A stretch of 64,000 nt of DNA from Cunninghamella blakesleeana (GCA_017871115.1 JAFCIZ010000007.1:930001-994000); one strand, 5' to 3'. Shown: positions 28,301 through 40,726, counted from the stretch's first letter. Numbers and translations: made by a program. The notes: generated by a model from the sequence alone, not told the origin.

Positions 28301-28899
28301 TTATATATATCATCATCATTATTTTTTTTTCTTTTATATATCATCTATTCTTTTTTTTTTTATTATTATTTACCTTTTGAAATTTATTTTATGCATCGTG
28401 TGTTGATTTTCTATCTCTTTATTGGTCAATGCGATGATGCACATGCTCCAACAAATCGTTATATGTAACACTGGATATTTTATTTTTTTTATATATTTTT
28501 TTAAAAAAAACTGTACTTATGCCTAATCTTATATATATATATATATATGTATCTTTTATCTTTTATATATAATAATAATAATAATGCGTAATAATAAGTG
28601 TATATTAAATATCTTTATCTTCAATATATAATATCATATATAAATAAAAATTATAAATATTTATATTTATTATTGTTAAATGAAATATAATATATGATCA
28701 TGAAAAGCATCATATAGATAAGGGAATAATAAATAAATAAAAATATACTAAAAGAAGGAAAGGAAAAAAAAAAAAAAAAAAAAAGGATATATATACAATA
28801 TAAAATGATAATGATAATGGATGATAACAACAAACATACAAGTACATATATAAATTTACATTCTAACTTGGGGGGGGGAGGTTTTTTTTTTTTATATTA
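28301..28899. other. Convergent intergenic region
   Basis: The 3' flank of the small frame and of the eight-pass membrane protein. It is A/T-rich with a T9A8 tract around 28494-28510, (AT)n, an A run at 28767-28784 and a G run at 28871-28879. Open frames here are simple sequence. Confidence 0.55.
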
Positions 28900-30808
28900 T
28901 TATCTCGTATTTTCACCAGATGATAATCTATGTTCATTTAATATAGCCCTTTTTAGTTCGGGATCCGTTTTATAATTATCGTAGTCTTCTTCATCTTCAT
29001 CAAGCATCACTGTTCTTACTTCAGTAGTTAAATCTGTATTTAATGAACCAAATAAACTCCAACGTACTAAGTAATAATTATAGATTATAATTTGAAAAAA
29101 TAGAATTAAAAAAAAAAAACATGAATTCATCCATACATCTACTTGTTTATTTTCATTATATTATATTATATTTTCATTTTTACCATGTTGTTTTAACCCT
29201 TTTCCAAAATTTAATAAACATCGAATACTCAATCCAATTGTTAAAATTGCCACTAATATAGATGTAAAGCCTAAGTGATTGGAAGATATAGTAAATGAAT
29301 TGAAAAATCCATCATCCAGATAATTAATATTATTATTTATTTTATATCCATTTTACCGTAAAATAAAACAAAAAACCAAGGATCGCTTACAACCACTGAT
29401 TTAATTAATATGAATCCATTAAAAGCAATGAATAAGCTTTGAATGATGATAAAAATATACATTAACTTGTAGCTTTCATCAGATATCTATAATAAAAAAA
29501 AATCCGGCGAATCGAAACTATTTAGTTATACTACTACGATTCTCATTTATAATTTAATCATTTAATATCTTACGGCCTTTCTCGCTAACACCAAACTTAT
29601 TAAAACTAATACTGCCATTATACTTGAAATAACTTTAGGCATGATATCGTCCACTTTATGTAAAGAAATAGCCACAGTATAAAGGATCATCAATAAAAAT
29701 TCAAAAAAGGTATCAATCTTAAGCGCCAAGGAAAAACAATTAACCATGTAATACATAGCTATATATAGACAAAATAAAGGGTGAACATCATATTTTTTTT
29801 TTTTTTTCATTTTTCATTTTATTTCTTTATTATTATTATTATTACCTTGTACATTAATCTGAGCACCTACTTTTTTATAACTTCTCCAACCATAATCTAA
29901 AAATAAACGGTACACCAAAAATAAAGTTGGAATGATGATGACAAAAAGGCAAACCATGTAGGCGATACTTAGGTAAAGATTGATTTGCAAAGGGCCCTTA
30001 ATATAAACGTCAGATTTTAACATTTTGGATGTTTCAACATAAATCTAAAGCAATAAAAATAAGATAAAAAAAATAAATAAAATAAAATAAAATGATGATG
30101 ATTATTATTATTCGTTTCCATGTGCATAGATAAATGTATCCATACATATATACATACATATATATATACATATATAAATGTATATGTATATACATTGATG
30201 ATTTGGTTTTTATTATTACCATGCCAACAAATCCTAATGAAAATAAAGTAGAAATTCCCGTTGTAATAACCGTTAATGAACTGCAATGGATCAACTATAA
30301 ATAAATAAAAATATCATGTGACATAAACAAAGCGTTTCATGATATTTCATTTTATTTTTTAAAAAACCAAAACAAACCTACACTAGCTACAACAAGCCAG
30401 CAACGCCATAGTTCAAATAAAATAAACCAAATAACTTGAAGTTTAACATGTAATATTTTATAATTTGGATCCACACTAAAGCCTTGAAAATAAGGATGGC
30501 CATCGTTTTTTGAAGTTTCATATTCAAGTGTATCTGATGCAATAGTATATTGGAAGGCATTTACTTCAATACTGATCAAAAAGACTAGTGATAATAGAAC
30601 CTGTATTAAACCAAGTAATAAAAATATTTTTGTCCATTTATTTGCAAAAATACGCGAACGCTATTATATTAAATAATAGTAGTAGTAAATAGGTAAATAA
30701 AATAGAAAGAGCTCCATTCTTATTTCTAAATGTAATTATTCCTTTTTATTTTATACTATAGTTCCAATTACTTACTGATTTCTCTTTTAAGAAACAAGTC
30801 AGTGTCAT
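28900..30808 (-). CDS. Multi-pass membrane protein, possibly UPF0658 Golgi family
   Basis: Eight exons (30808-30776, 30660-30382, 30294-30220, 30044-29846, 29758-29574, 29486-29357, 29270-29184, 29066-28900) join in phase to 384 residues. There are about eight hydrophobic segments, including KIFLLLGLIQVLLSLVFLI, VIWFILFELWRCWLVVAS, TVITTGISTLFSLGFVGM, YLSIAYMVCLFVIIIPTLFL and SSIMAVLVLISLVLA, with an acidic C-terminal tail (DEDEEDYDNY). The pattern ...SVDPNYKILHVKLQVIW-FILFELWRCW... and the general layout recall the fungal UPF0658 Golgi membrane proteins, but I am not sure of this. No transport or receptor motif is seen. Exon 3 is placed by phase and by membrane-segment continuity. The exon 2 donor has a second candidate (GTTTGT, 4 nt further on) that would break the frame. 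Confidence 0.7.
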
Positions 30809-31134
30809 TTTATATGTTTATATATGTAATCTTTAATGGTTATTATAAAATAAATGATTTTCAAAAAAAATAAAAATGATAATAGTATATATGTATATAT
30901 AAAAGCTATACAAACAATAATAACAATAATAAATAATAAAAAGGTAGAAAGTGAAAGAAGAGAAAGGAAAGAAAAAGAATAAAAATAAAGGGCTTTTTGA
31001 ACTTTTCTATTTTTAGAACAACAAGCCTAATTTGCATTAACAGATTATTTTATTTTACAGTTATAGAGCATATATATAAATATATAAATATATATATATA
31101 TGTATATATACGCTTTTAACAATAATAATGATAC

Positions 31135-31188
<54 letters not shown>

Positions 31189-31353
31189 TAATAATACTAA
31201 TAATAATAATATATAATATATAGTATATAGTATATAGTATATAACATATTATAATAATAATAATAACAATAATAATATCATTATATAAAATAATAAATAG
31301 GTAGAAAAATATATATAATAAATAGGGTATGAAAAATAAAAAGAATTATTTTT
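30809..31353. other. Intergenic region with long (AAT)n tract
   Basis: Spacer between two same-strand membrane protein genes. Most of 31120-31290 is ATA/AAT trinucleotide repeat, the longest of its kind in the window. No coding signal. Confidence 0.6.
31136..31185. repeat. (AAT)n microsatellite
   Basis: About 16 near-perfect AAT units followed by imperfect ones to about 31280. A plain microsatellite between genes. Confidence 0.85.
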
Positions 31354-32551
31354 TTAGGCTGAATACCAAAAAATACTTCTACTATTTACAAGAGTAGGTA
31401 AAAAGTTACCATCACCAACATTATCCATTTGATCTTTTATGATAACTCCCATATCCCGAAGAACAATCGTTAAATCAGCATCATATCCAATCAAAGCTAC
31501 AAAGAAAAAGTTGGTAAGTGGCCATAAAATATATAATACAGGTATAACAAATTCGTTTGAAAGTTTCTATATTATAATAATGAAAAAAATGATTAATTTT
31601 TTTTTTTTCTTTTAAAAAAAAAATGTTTTACATTTTCTAAACTTGTCCATTTTTTAATTTTTATTTTTATATTCAACTTACAGAACCTATAGCAACAGCA
31701 GATAATAAATTACCAATAGTAAGAATAAATGTTCTAGCTCCGTTATAAACTACAATGGCGACGTATCGCTGTACATTTGCAGTAATAATCCCTTCCTTAT
31801 TTAATTTATTCATATGTCGTATCAATATAAAACAAATGGTGATGGTAACATAAATATCAATAAAAGTATCAATTAAAGTATATATCAACCCAATCTATAA
31901 ATACATAAATGTAAATAAAAAGGTACGTAAATAACTAAAAATGCTGAATTTCCTTTTCCATCCATTTGTTTATCTGTGTATGTACATGTTTTTATTTACC
32001 GTAACATTGTCTTCATAGTCACATATACCTGTGGCATCTCTATGAATATTGACATAAATTACATCCAATACACCAGAAAGAAATCGAGCCACAGTTAATA
32101 GTAAATGAAGCCATTTTGTATGCTTTGCTATAGAACGTGGTATAATTGCTTGTGTTCGATTAAATAAAACGGCATTTCCTGCTAAAATCGCTATATGGTA
32201 AAAGGAATCACCCGCTTTGCCAACTCTATAGCATTCAATGGTAGGGTCTCTATAAAAATAATTATATATATATCATCATATAGGATTAAAATCATTCCAT
32301 TCTTATTTTCTTGCTTTTTCATATTATCATTTATCTGCTTGCGTATATTCTTCTTACGTTGAGTTAAGGGATACAAGTAATATGGTTTTAAGCGACATAG
32401 AGAAACACATGATACATTTTAATATTTTGACATAATTCGATTTATCTTCATTCTTTAGAAAATGAAAGTTTTTAAATATCAAAGGTGTTGAGATACCAAC
32501 AACCGCACCACCGATAAGAAACTGTGCTATCTGTTCAGGAGGAATAAGCAT
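31354..32551 (-). CDS. Seven-pass membrane protein, function unknown
   Basis: Four exons (32551-32358, 32249-32000, 31894-31682, 31566-31354) join in phase to 289 residues. Seven hydrophobic segments are visible: about 8-26, 37-59, 80-99, 112-131, 149-173, 190-215 and 224-248. The N-terminus is short (MLIPPEQIAQF), the loop after segment 2 contains the only pair of exposed Cys/acidic positions (DPTIECYRVGK), and the tail is short and polar. The size and seven-segment layout resemble a receptor-like protein, but there is no DRY or NPxxY signature and no known family is recognised. Exon phases agree at every junction. The neighbour at 28900-30808 is also multi-pass but shows no obvious sequence relation. 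Confidence 0.65.
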
Positions 32552-33172
32552 GTGTTATTATTTACTATTTTTATATACAAAAACAATTAATTATAATATC
32601 TATAATAACAAATAAAGACAAAAGAATAGAATAGGTAGGAAAAAAATAAAAAAAATAAAGGTCAAGTTAAAAAAGTTTAACCAGTAAGGATAATAATGAT
32701 GATAGTAATAAAAAAGTGAGAGAGAAAAGAAAAAGAACGGTTACTTGCTTTTTTTTTTAAAAAAAAAAAAGGTTATTGTTATTATTTAATATGACTAATT
32801 TTTAAAGTAAATTAATAAGACAGTAATAAAAAGTGAAAGAAAAATGGAAAGAAGAAGGAATATCTCCCTATTTCCAGGGATTTTTTTCTTTTAAATATCT
32901 TTTTATCCTTTTTTTGAAACAATAGCTGGCTGCCAGAATAAAAAAAAAAAAAAGATCGTGATCATTTTTAAAACCCAGTGCATTTTTTTTTTAAAGAAAG
33001 GCGGTATGTCCTTTTTTTATTATTTTATAAAATTTGCGCCGATAGTTTTTTTTTTTTTTTTTTTCTCTTTTCCTTCCTTACCTCTACTTTAATATACCTA
33101 TCTATTTAAATAAAACTATATCTCAATCTATATAAACCATATTTTAGTTACTACTTTGTTTATTTAATTATA
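32552..33172. promoter_or_regulatory. Shared divergent upstream region
   Basis: The upstream region of the seven-pass protein (leftward) and capping protein alpha (rightward). It contains a T10A12 self-complementary tract at 32749-32770, a purine-rich block (32630-32740) and a T/C-rich block (33043-33075) ahead of the capping protein start. No gene seen. Confidence 0.45.
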
Positions 33173-34403
33173 ATGGCCGACATTTCTATTGAAAACAAAG
33201 TAAAGATTGCTTCTAATTTTTTATTATCTAGTCCTCCTGGTGAAGTGAACGACGTGTTTAATGGTATGTATAGTCATCTGTCTTATTTTCCCAGACACAC
33301 ACACTCACTCACTCACTCACTTACTCACACGCATTTACTTTATACAATAACAATAATAACACATGAATCTAATTATTCAACTATATTTATATTAACATAG
33401 ATGTACGTACTCTAGTAAATGATGATGCTGGATTACAAGATGGTATTTTAAATGCTTTGGAACAACATAATTTAGAACAACTTGTTACAGTAACTCCTCC
33501 TGGTCTTGACTATCCTATTATCATATCTACCTTTAATAAAATTCAAGACCGTTATTTAGATCCTCGATCAAATAAAACCTTTACTTTTGATCATATGCGT
33601 TTAACTGCTGATAATGTCGAAGATTATGAAAAGGAAGATACTTTATTGGATTCTTTAAGGTATAAACAGGTGTATACATATATATATATAGATATAGATA
33701 TATGCATTTGTATATTTACATTCATTTTTATTTCGTTTAGATCCAGTATTGATGAATCCTTTGCCGACTATGTAAAAGATCATTATCCTGAAGGTGTCTC
33801 TTCTGTATTTGTAAATGAAAATCAAATCATTATAGCTATTGTTGATAATAAATATAATCCCAATAACTACTGGTAATAACCAATAAAATAAAATAGGTTA
33901 AATTCATAAGGAATTAAATGAATAATAATTAGATGGATCATTATTTATAATTACAATACACTCTTTATTTATTACAGGAACGGTAGATGGTTGGCTACTT
34001 GGATTTATGATACCCAATCCAATCAATTGAAAGGCAATACCAAAGTGAATGTACATTATTATGAAGATGGAAATGTTCAATTGTCTGCTAATAAGGATTT
34101 CGAATCAACTGTTGCTAAAAATGATGTAAACCCTTTATAAAATAAATAATATAATACAATATATTTACCTTTTATATATATATATATATCTATTTCTAGG
34201 ATGTCTCTAAATTATCTGCCAGTGTCGTTAAAGAAATTGCAACCCTTGAAAAGAAATATCAAACAGCAATGAATAATAGCTATAATGATCTTTCTGAAGA
34301 TACTTTCAAAGGACTTCGTCGGGCTTTACCATTGACAAGAAATAAATTAGACTGGAATAAGATTTTGAATTATAAAATTGGAAATGAATTGGCTCAAAAA
34401 TAA
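33173..34403 (+). CDS. cap1: F-actin capping protein subunit alpha
   Basis: Five exons (33173-33263, 33401-33659, 33741-33872, 33978-34125, 34200-34403) join in phase to 277 residues, the standard length. Signatures of CapZ alpha are present: KVKIASNFLLSSPPGEVNDVFNDVRTLV at the start, the central NYWNGRWLATW strand with FVNENQIIIAIVDNKYNP before it, VNVHYYEDGNVQL, and the C-terminal LRRALPLTRNKLDWNKIL helix, which leads into the actin-binding tentacle. It pairs with a beta subunit to cap barbed ends of actin filaments at cortical patches. A (CACT)n-like repeat lies in the first intron (33294-33330). Nothing is missing. It is tail-to-tail with the glycosyltransferase, 148 bp apart. Confidence 0.95.
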
Positions 34404-34551
34404 TGTTATTTATTTAATTATTTATTTATAACTAAAATAATAATAAAAATAAAATAAAAAACCAAATATGTATAGGTAAATAGGGATAATAAAATCATAT
34501 ATATTACTATTTTTTATGACTCGTCGTATTTTTTTATAGTTTTACTATCTT

Positions 34552-36667
34552 TTATAAAGTTTTCAATTTTTTTTGTGATATTGTTTTTTTGTATTTATAA
34601 TAAAAGATAGCTAATAAAGGAAAGGATACTACAAAAAAAATTAAATCTAAATTATATTTTTTATACCATTCCAAACCAAAGACCACGTCTATACGATGGT
34701 TCATATACCCATTAGAAGAATCTGCAGAATATAATAATTCTTCTACGCTATCGGCTCCACGCTGAACCGCATTCTTGGATCGTAATTGAACCGCTCGACT
34801 ATATAATTGTACATTTTGATAAATCGTAGGATCCGTCAAGATATGACTGATTCTTGTAGTTAATTCATTAAACCTATCTGACGTATAACCCATGTCTGCA
34901 GTGTTGATATAATCTCCAATATTCAATTGACGTACCCTTCGAGCAGATAAAGGTTGGTCTCCAAAAAATGGATAGACAAACGGAATCACTTTGGAAAATA
35001 AACATTCATGCAAACTCGCTGCTCCACCTTTTTTTTTTTTTTTTTAAAAAAAAAAAAAGATTTAGTATTAATTTATCATGATTTATTATAATTACTATTA
35101 TAATATATATATATCAATTACCATGCGTCACAAACATAAACGTGGATGGATGTTGAAGTATAGCAAATTGTGGAGCCCATGAGGTAATCAATATATCTTT
35201 TGGATCAATTTTCTTACTTTGCTTGTTTTTATTTTTCATAGAATCACTACTATTGTTATTGCTTGATGATGTTGATGAGGAAGAAGAAGAAGGGATATTT
35301 GGTGTAGGATGTTTTGGTGAAGAGGCCCAATAAATACCATCAATTAATCCATTTTCTAATTGGTTCACTAATGCTTTCATGATAAAATCGGTATCTTCCC
35401 TGGTTGGAATACTATGTTGACCAAAGGCGACGTATACAATTTTAGAATGAGAGGATAAAAATTGATTTATTTCAGGTGTCAACCCTTCATACGTTTTTTT
35501 CATAATAGGTCCAATCATTTCCACTAATGGGCCTAAAGGTCTTGCAGGTTCTAACCCAAATATATTATTGACTAGTTTTAAAGCTTGATTGGCATTTTCA
35601 TTATAGAGGTTGGATAACATAGCTAATCCCAATTGCTGTTGTTGAAACTGTTGTGCTGGTAAATTGAGTTGTTTTAATTTATAAGGCATATACTGTTTAT
35701 AAAAAAAATATTTTAAACGTTGATAAATTGTCTGTGTTTCAATGGTTGGGTGATGTAAGCTTAGAATATCAACTGATGTATAATACGTTTGAGCATCTAT
35801 TTTTTTATTGTTATTATTATTTAATAAATAAAATGAAATAAAAAGTAAATGAATAAAACAAGTAGCTATTTTTGATTTTATTTATTTTTTACGTACCTGG
35901 AGTATAAGCCAAGGTTGAGGTTAAAACGAGAGGAAGGTTAGATTTAACAGTAGCGTCCATACATTGAAAGGCAAACATATCACAAAACATAAGGTCGACT
36001 TTATCTTCTTTAAGTACGCTTTCAAGTTCTTTATATTCTATTAAAAAATAAATAAATTAAATAAATAGAATGATATTTTAATTAATATAAAAACACATGA
36101 TGATTGATTTTACTTTTTCTTTCTTTTTTAGAATAATAAAATAAAATAATCAACTATTATTATTATGTATACTATTTTACCATTCGTATAATTTTTTAGT
36201 AAACTTGGTATACCATAATTAACTGTATTCATTGGATTAGGGGCTTTATGTAATAAGCTGATTTTAGCATCTTTATCTTTTGTAATAGTAGAGTCATCCC
36301 CACCTACCTGTCGAGCATGAACTTTTGGATAAGCTTCAGCGAATTTTAATGAATCTTTCTATATGATATATATTTCATGTGAAATAGTGTATATAATAGC
36401 ATTTTATTTTTAGGTTTATAGATGTACAGTATTATTATTTTTTAAACTTACTCTAGTATATAAAGTAACATGATGACCACGATTTGCTAATTCATCAAGT
36501 ATTTCTAATACCCAAAAAAAATGAGAAGAACCACCACCAACCGCTGAAAATCCAATCTTTTTTGGTATTCCGTAATCATAACGGGGTATTACTTTACCAT
36601 CGTAGGCAGATTCATCACATCGAACTGAAAGAAAGAATAATAAAATATATAGATAATAAACAATCAT
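34552..36667 (-). CDS. UDP-glycosyltransferase, membrane-anchored (GT1 family)
   Basis: Five exons (36667-36452, 36358-36181, 36037-35897, 35796-35122, 35027-34552) join in phase to 561 residues. The N-terminus has a cleavable hydrophobic signal (MIVYYLYILLFFLSVRC). The C-terminal sugar-nucleotide motif is present across the exon 4/5 junction: ITSWAPQFAILQHPSTFMFVTHGG, then ASLHECLFSKVIPFVYPFFGDQ, the W-x-PQ...H...HGG...P-x-FGDQ pattern of GT1 enzymes. A hydrophobic segment (LDLIFFVVSFPLLAIFYYKYKK) near the end followed by a basic tail suggests a type I ER membrane protein, as in animal UGTs. It would transfer sugar from a UDP-sugar to a lipophilic acceptor; the acceptor cannot be told (sterol glucosyltransferases usually have extra PH/GRAM domains, absent here). 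The Ser-rich insert at about 340-365 is lineage-specific. Confidence 0.88.
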
Positions 36668-37242
36668 AGCTGTAATAATAATAATAAAAAAAAGGATTAT
36701 ATGAAGAAAAGAAAAGAAAAAGGAAAGTAAAAAAAAAATATGTACACTTTTATATATAGATATATAAATGATAGGGAAAACTATTTAAAATGCATGATTT
36801 TTATTTTTAAAAACAATGAAAATAAAACCATCCAATGAGTTTTAATAGTTTCATATGCTGGTTAGTAAGGGCTAAGCAGTTAATGCAGCTTTGATGCTTG
36901 GTTCCCCATAAAACCCTCATTACAATTATTTTTATGGGGGTAAAATACATATATATTTACATATATTAGGATAACGACTACTTTATTTTAAAATTATTTT
37001 ATCACTGATTCATTTAGTATTATTTTTTACTATTTTATTAATAATTCTTTTTTAGTGTATATTAACAATGCTAATAATAATAATAATAACAATAACAATA
37101 ATAATAATAATAGGAATAATAATAATAATGGATAATATATATAATTTACATCATATATACACTTACATATATACATACATATATACCTATATATATATGT
37201 ACATATATACATACATACATGCATACATATATATATATATAT
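36668..37242. other. Intergenic region
   Basis: The upstream region of the glycosyltransferase and 3' flank of the TCP11 gene. It contains (AAT)n at 37074-37130 and long ATAC/TA repeats at 37150-37243 that end almost at the TCP11 stop codon. No gene seen. Confidence 0.55.
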
Positions 37243-39132
37243 TTATATCTCTTGTAATGTTACTATCAAATCTTGATACCAAGAAGCATACACTTTACGA
37301 TTATATTGAGTAAAAATCAAAATCTTTGTGCATAATGTTTTCAATTGTCTTTGTACTGCATCCAACCCAGAACTGACCAGGACGCTATCTTCCACAAATT
37401 GTCCCGTTGTTAATTGATGAGAAAGGATTGAAATGATACGCTTCACTAAAAGATGATAAACAGGATCTGAATGAGATAAAGTTTTACTAACCATTGATCG
37501 AATCCAATCCTTTTGTTGTCGTGTAGCTTTAGATTGCTCCGGTAAAGCCTTTTCCACTTCTACATAAAGATGATCCAAAGTCAATCTCCCATCTACACCA
37601 TCATTTTGTAATATAAAAAATAATCTTTTTGTAAATGTTTTTATATCCTTCATTTTCATATTCCGTCCAATCAGTACTAAGGCCGCAATGATAGTTAACT
37701 TTTGAACTTCATTTTGATAATTTACAAGTCGATCAATATCTAATAACATGGTCTCCGGGCATGTTAGGCGTGTCAAAGCTGTTTTGGCAGTGAAGAGGTC
37801 AATATAGCCTTGATTTAATACTTTATCCATAGCTATTTTTTCCTTATGTTGCTGTTTATTATTTAATTGCTGAAGGCTATGTTGGATCCATTGTCTTGTT
37901 TTGGCTAAACCAACTGCGCTATGCGATAAAGCTTGAGAAAACTTATTATGTTCATATTCTGTGGCCATAGGGATCAAATGAGGTCTTAAAGATTTTAATC
38001 GATAATTCATTAAATCCAATGACATGAGATCCAATGTTTCTAAAATTAATCTAAACAATTGTCCGTATATCTTTTTATTATCATTATTATTATTTTTCAT
38101 ATCAATGATATGTTGAATGGCTGAATCACGAATAGGTGCTGCCATTTGAAGCATAGTGTTTAAAATAAATTGTAAAGTATTATTCAAATTAAAAACATGT
38201 TGTTTGATTTGTTGATCCAAAAAGGATATATCTAGAGTGTCATGGATGGTTTGAGCAAGTGAGGTAGTAGGTGATACAAATGATAAAAGCCGTTGTTTTA
38301 TATCTTCTATTAAAGGTAAAACTGATTTTTCCATGTGACCTTGTTGAATATCCTCGCTCACTTGATCAAAAAACGCCTGACGAGCTATTGTATCAATTCT
38401 TTCTTGTATAGTCATATTTGATGTTGGCGCTGATGATGATAAGGATGAGGAGGAAGATTTTTTTGGAGACTGCAATTGAAAATCAGGATTCATAATTAAT
38501 TCATGAGCTAACTGTTCATTAGTCATACCAGAACTAGAGGATGCATAACCTGTCAATAATCGATTTAATTGTTCTGAACTGATAACTGTAGAAGTATTTG
38601 ATGGTAATGATTGTTGTTGGTTCATAGATAATTTTTCAAACCGTGGTGTAGGTGAGGAAGGTATAGAATGATTATTATTATTTGTTGAAAGGGTAGGAAT
38701 CACATCGGGTATACGTTCAATTGCTTCTTCAAGCTGGGTCATATGTTTAGCGGTACCATATTGTTGTATTTTTTCTTTTATTTCTTTTAATATAAATTCG
38801 AATTCATTTTTTATGTCTAAAGTAAGAGTAGATTCATATTGTTTTATAAAAATATACTGTAAACGGTAGGCTTCTAAATAAAGTGTGGATAGATTTATAA
38901 TCAAAAGTTCAGTTAACTCCGTTGCTGTTGTGGTAGCTGTTGGTGGTGGTGATGACGAATGAAGAGTGCTGAGTTCATTGTAAACTTCTTCTGTTGAATA
39001 ATAAGCATTAAATAATTCTTCAATAGCTAATTTATCTAAAGCAGTAGGCTGTTCAATATGATTGTTCATCCATACTTCTATAATATTTAAAGATTTTTTT
39101 ATTTTCGAAAGTGGAAATTGGCTTGGATCCAT
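37243..39132 (-). CDS. TCP11 domain protein (Sok1-like)
   Basis: Intronless gene for 629 residues, one of the few long uninterrupted frames here. A TCP11 domain fills roughly residues 240-620. It is recognisable from IERIPDVIP-type lead-in, LPLIEDIKQRLLSFV, LDISFLDQQIKQHVFNLNNTL, the MAAPIRDSAIQHI segment (the CAP-RD motif of the family), ILETLDLMSLDLMNYRLKSLRPHL, and EYEHNKFSQAL. The first 230 residues are helical with Ser/Pro-rich linkers. In yeast the TCP11 protein Sok1 suppresses loss of cAMP-dependent kinase, and animal TCP11 affects cAMP signalling in sperm, so a role in cAMP/PKA signalling is likely but inferred. No membrane segment or signal peptide. Confidence 0.88.
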   Translation of the reverse strand: MDPSQFPLSKIKKSLNIIEVWMNNHIEQPTALDKLAIEELFNAYYSTEEVYNELSTLHSSSPPPTATTTATELTELLIINLSTLYLEAYRLQYIFIKQYESTLTLDIKNEFEFILKEIKEKIQQYGTAKHMTQLEEAIERIPDVIPTLSTNNNNHSIPSSPTPRFEKLSMNQQQSLPSNTSTVISSEQLNRLLTGYASSSSGMTNEQLAHELIMNPDFQLQSPKKSSSSSLSSSAPTSNMTIQERIDTIARQAFFDQVSEDIQQGHMEKSVLPLIEDIKQRLLSFVSPTTSLAQTIHDTLDISFLDQQIKQHVFNLNNTLQFILNTMLQMAAPIRDSAIQHIIDMKNNNNDNKKIYGQLFRLILETLDLMSLDLMNYRLKSLRPHLIPMATEYEHNKFSQALSHSAVGLAKTRQWIQHSLQQLNNKQQHKEKIAMDKVLNQGYIDLFTAKTALTRLTCPETMLLDIDRLVNYQNEVQKLTIIAALVLIGRNMKMKDIKTFTKRLFFILQNDGVDGRLTLDHLYVEVEKALPEQSKATRQQKDWIRSMVSKTLSHSDPVYHLLVKRIISILSHQLTTGQFVEDSVLVSSGLDAVQRQLKTLCTKILIFTQYNRKVYASWYQDLIVTLQEI

Positions 39133-39490
39133 TATTATTATTATTTTTATTATTATTATTATAATTATTATTTAAAAAAAAAAGGGAAGAAAAAAGTTGA
39201 AAGAAAACTGAAGTAGAAATTTATAGGAAAAACCGGAATTTAAATATTTCTACAGCTATCTTTTTTAATTGCTTATGAACATCAATGATTACGATATTTT
39301 ATAATAATAAAAATAGTAATAATAATAATAAAAATGATAATAAAAATGATAATAAAATAATATAAATAATATATAAAGTATAAGTATGAAAAAGAAGAAG
39401 TAGAAGAAAAGAAAAAAAGTAAAGAAATAAACAGTAAGTAATAATGAAGGAAAAGTGTATGATATGAAAATACTAACAAAAGAATATACA
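39133..39490. other. Short intergenic region
   Basis: The 5' flank of the TCP11 gene and 3' flank of the four-finger gene. It is A/T-rich with (AAT)n-like patches at 39133-39170 and 39300-39380. No coding signal. Confidence 0.6.
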
Positions 39491-40548
39491 TTATTTTGAA
39501 TGATTTTTTGATAAATGATATACTAAAGCAGATAAAGAAGCAAATCCATCTTCATGATCACAAGCTTCAATGAAACAAGAATAGATTTTTTCTTTTGGAT
39601 GGGATTCAGCTATATGCAATTTAGTTTGTGTCTTTTTATTAAATTTAGCATCACATTTAGGGCATACCGTCTCATTATAGTGTTTATAAAGTTGTTGAGC
39701 TATACCATCCTCCAATTCCTTCGAAAGGGCTGATCCTTTATTATGCCATGATGTTACTGTAACACTATAGATGATATAAATATATATAATATTATTAAAC
39801 ATTTTATATATATACGCATTTACATATAATACCATTGTTTGCTTTCCTTAACATCCTTTTTTATATTTTGTATTTTATATTTTTTTACCTGCCATTGATT
39901 AATTTTAAAGTATGAGAGACACATAAATGATATTGAAGTCCTTGTCTACTAGAAAATCCTTGACTACAAGCTTTATACATACAAATAAAAAGGTGGTCGC
40001 CTTTATGATCTTTCCGAGTATGTTGGTCAGTATCCGAGCGAGTATCACCTTGGTACTCACAAGAGGGGCATTTAGTAGGTGGGTATACAGTATCAATTAG
40101 TTTTTGGGCTAATTCTGTATTGGTGCCATCTTTATTTTTATTTGTTGTGTTCTTATTTTTTTTAACTCCATTACTGGAAGCGGCTTTTTGATTTGATCTA
40201 TTTTATTTTTATTTTTTTAAATAAATAATAAATATATTATCATATATAAATAAATATAATATGAATAATATGGATAAATAGAATAATAAAAGTATAATTA
40301 AAAAAAAAAAAGAGAGAGAGAGAGAGAGAATTGAACAGAAAAGAAAGAAAAGTGAGTATGAGAAAAAAAAAAAAAAAAAAAAAAAAAGAGGAGATAATAG
40401 AATAAAAACACGTACAAAAAAGGAAGTCAAAAAAATTATATATAATTAGTTTTTTTAAAAAAATGTATATATAAATGTTCTTTTATTGTTAATAAATGGA
40501 ATAATAAAATAATCTACAAGCGTTTTATTACCTCGTTTTATTTTTCAT
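39491..40548 (-). CDS. Four-finger C2H2-like protein
   Basis: Three exons (40548-40532, 40197-39889, 39764-39491) join in phase to 199 residues. After a basic Asn/Lys-rich start there are two pairs of finger-like units: C-PSC...H-TRKDH then FIC...C-SQG...H-LCVSH; and C-PKC...H-IAESH then YSC...C-DHE...H-LSKNH. The second unit of each pair has wide C-x5-C spacing. The repeated pair suggests an internal duplication. No known family is recognised; DNA or RNA binding is a guess. The first coding exon is only 17 nt (ATG AAA AAT AAA ACG AG), chosen because its donor phase fits exon 2 and no other ATG does. Its intron of 334 bp contains an (AG)n run and an A run of 27. Confidence 0.6.
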
Positions 40549-40649
40549 ATTTCAATATTTTATAAAAAGTTATGGATGCTATTATTTTTTTTTTAAAAAG
40601 AAAAAAAAAAAGAAAACGAAAAAGAGGGAAAAAAGGAACAAAGGGATTG

Positions 40650-40680
<31 letters not shown>
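40650..40680. repeat. Poly-A run
   Basis: An uninterrupted run of 31 A just downstream (minus-strand sense: poly-T) of the sugar kinase stop codon. It may be a polymorphic homopolymer or an assembly-sensitive length. Confidence 0.85.
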
Positions 40681-40682
<2 letters not shown>

Positions 40683-40726
40683 GACGGGGAATAAAAATCG
40701 ATCGAGTCGAGAAATATGTAAATTTA

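Noticed and set aside
31136..31290. Possible CRISPR-like array
   Set aside because: Plain AAT microsatellite with no spacers, in a eukaryotic genome.
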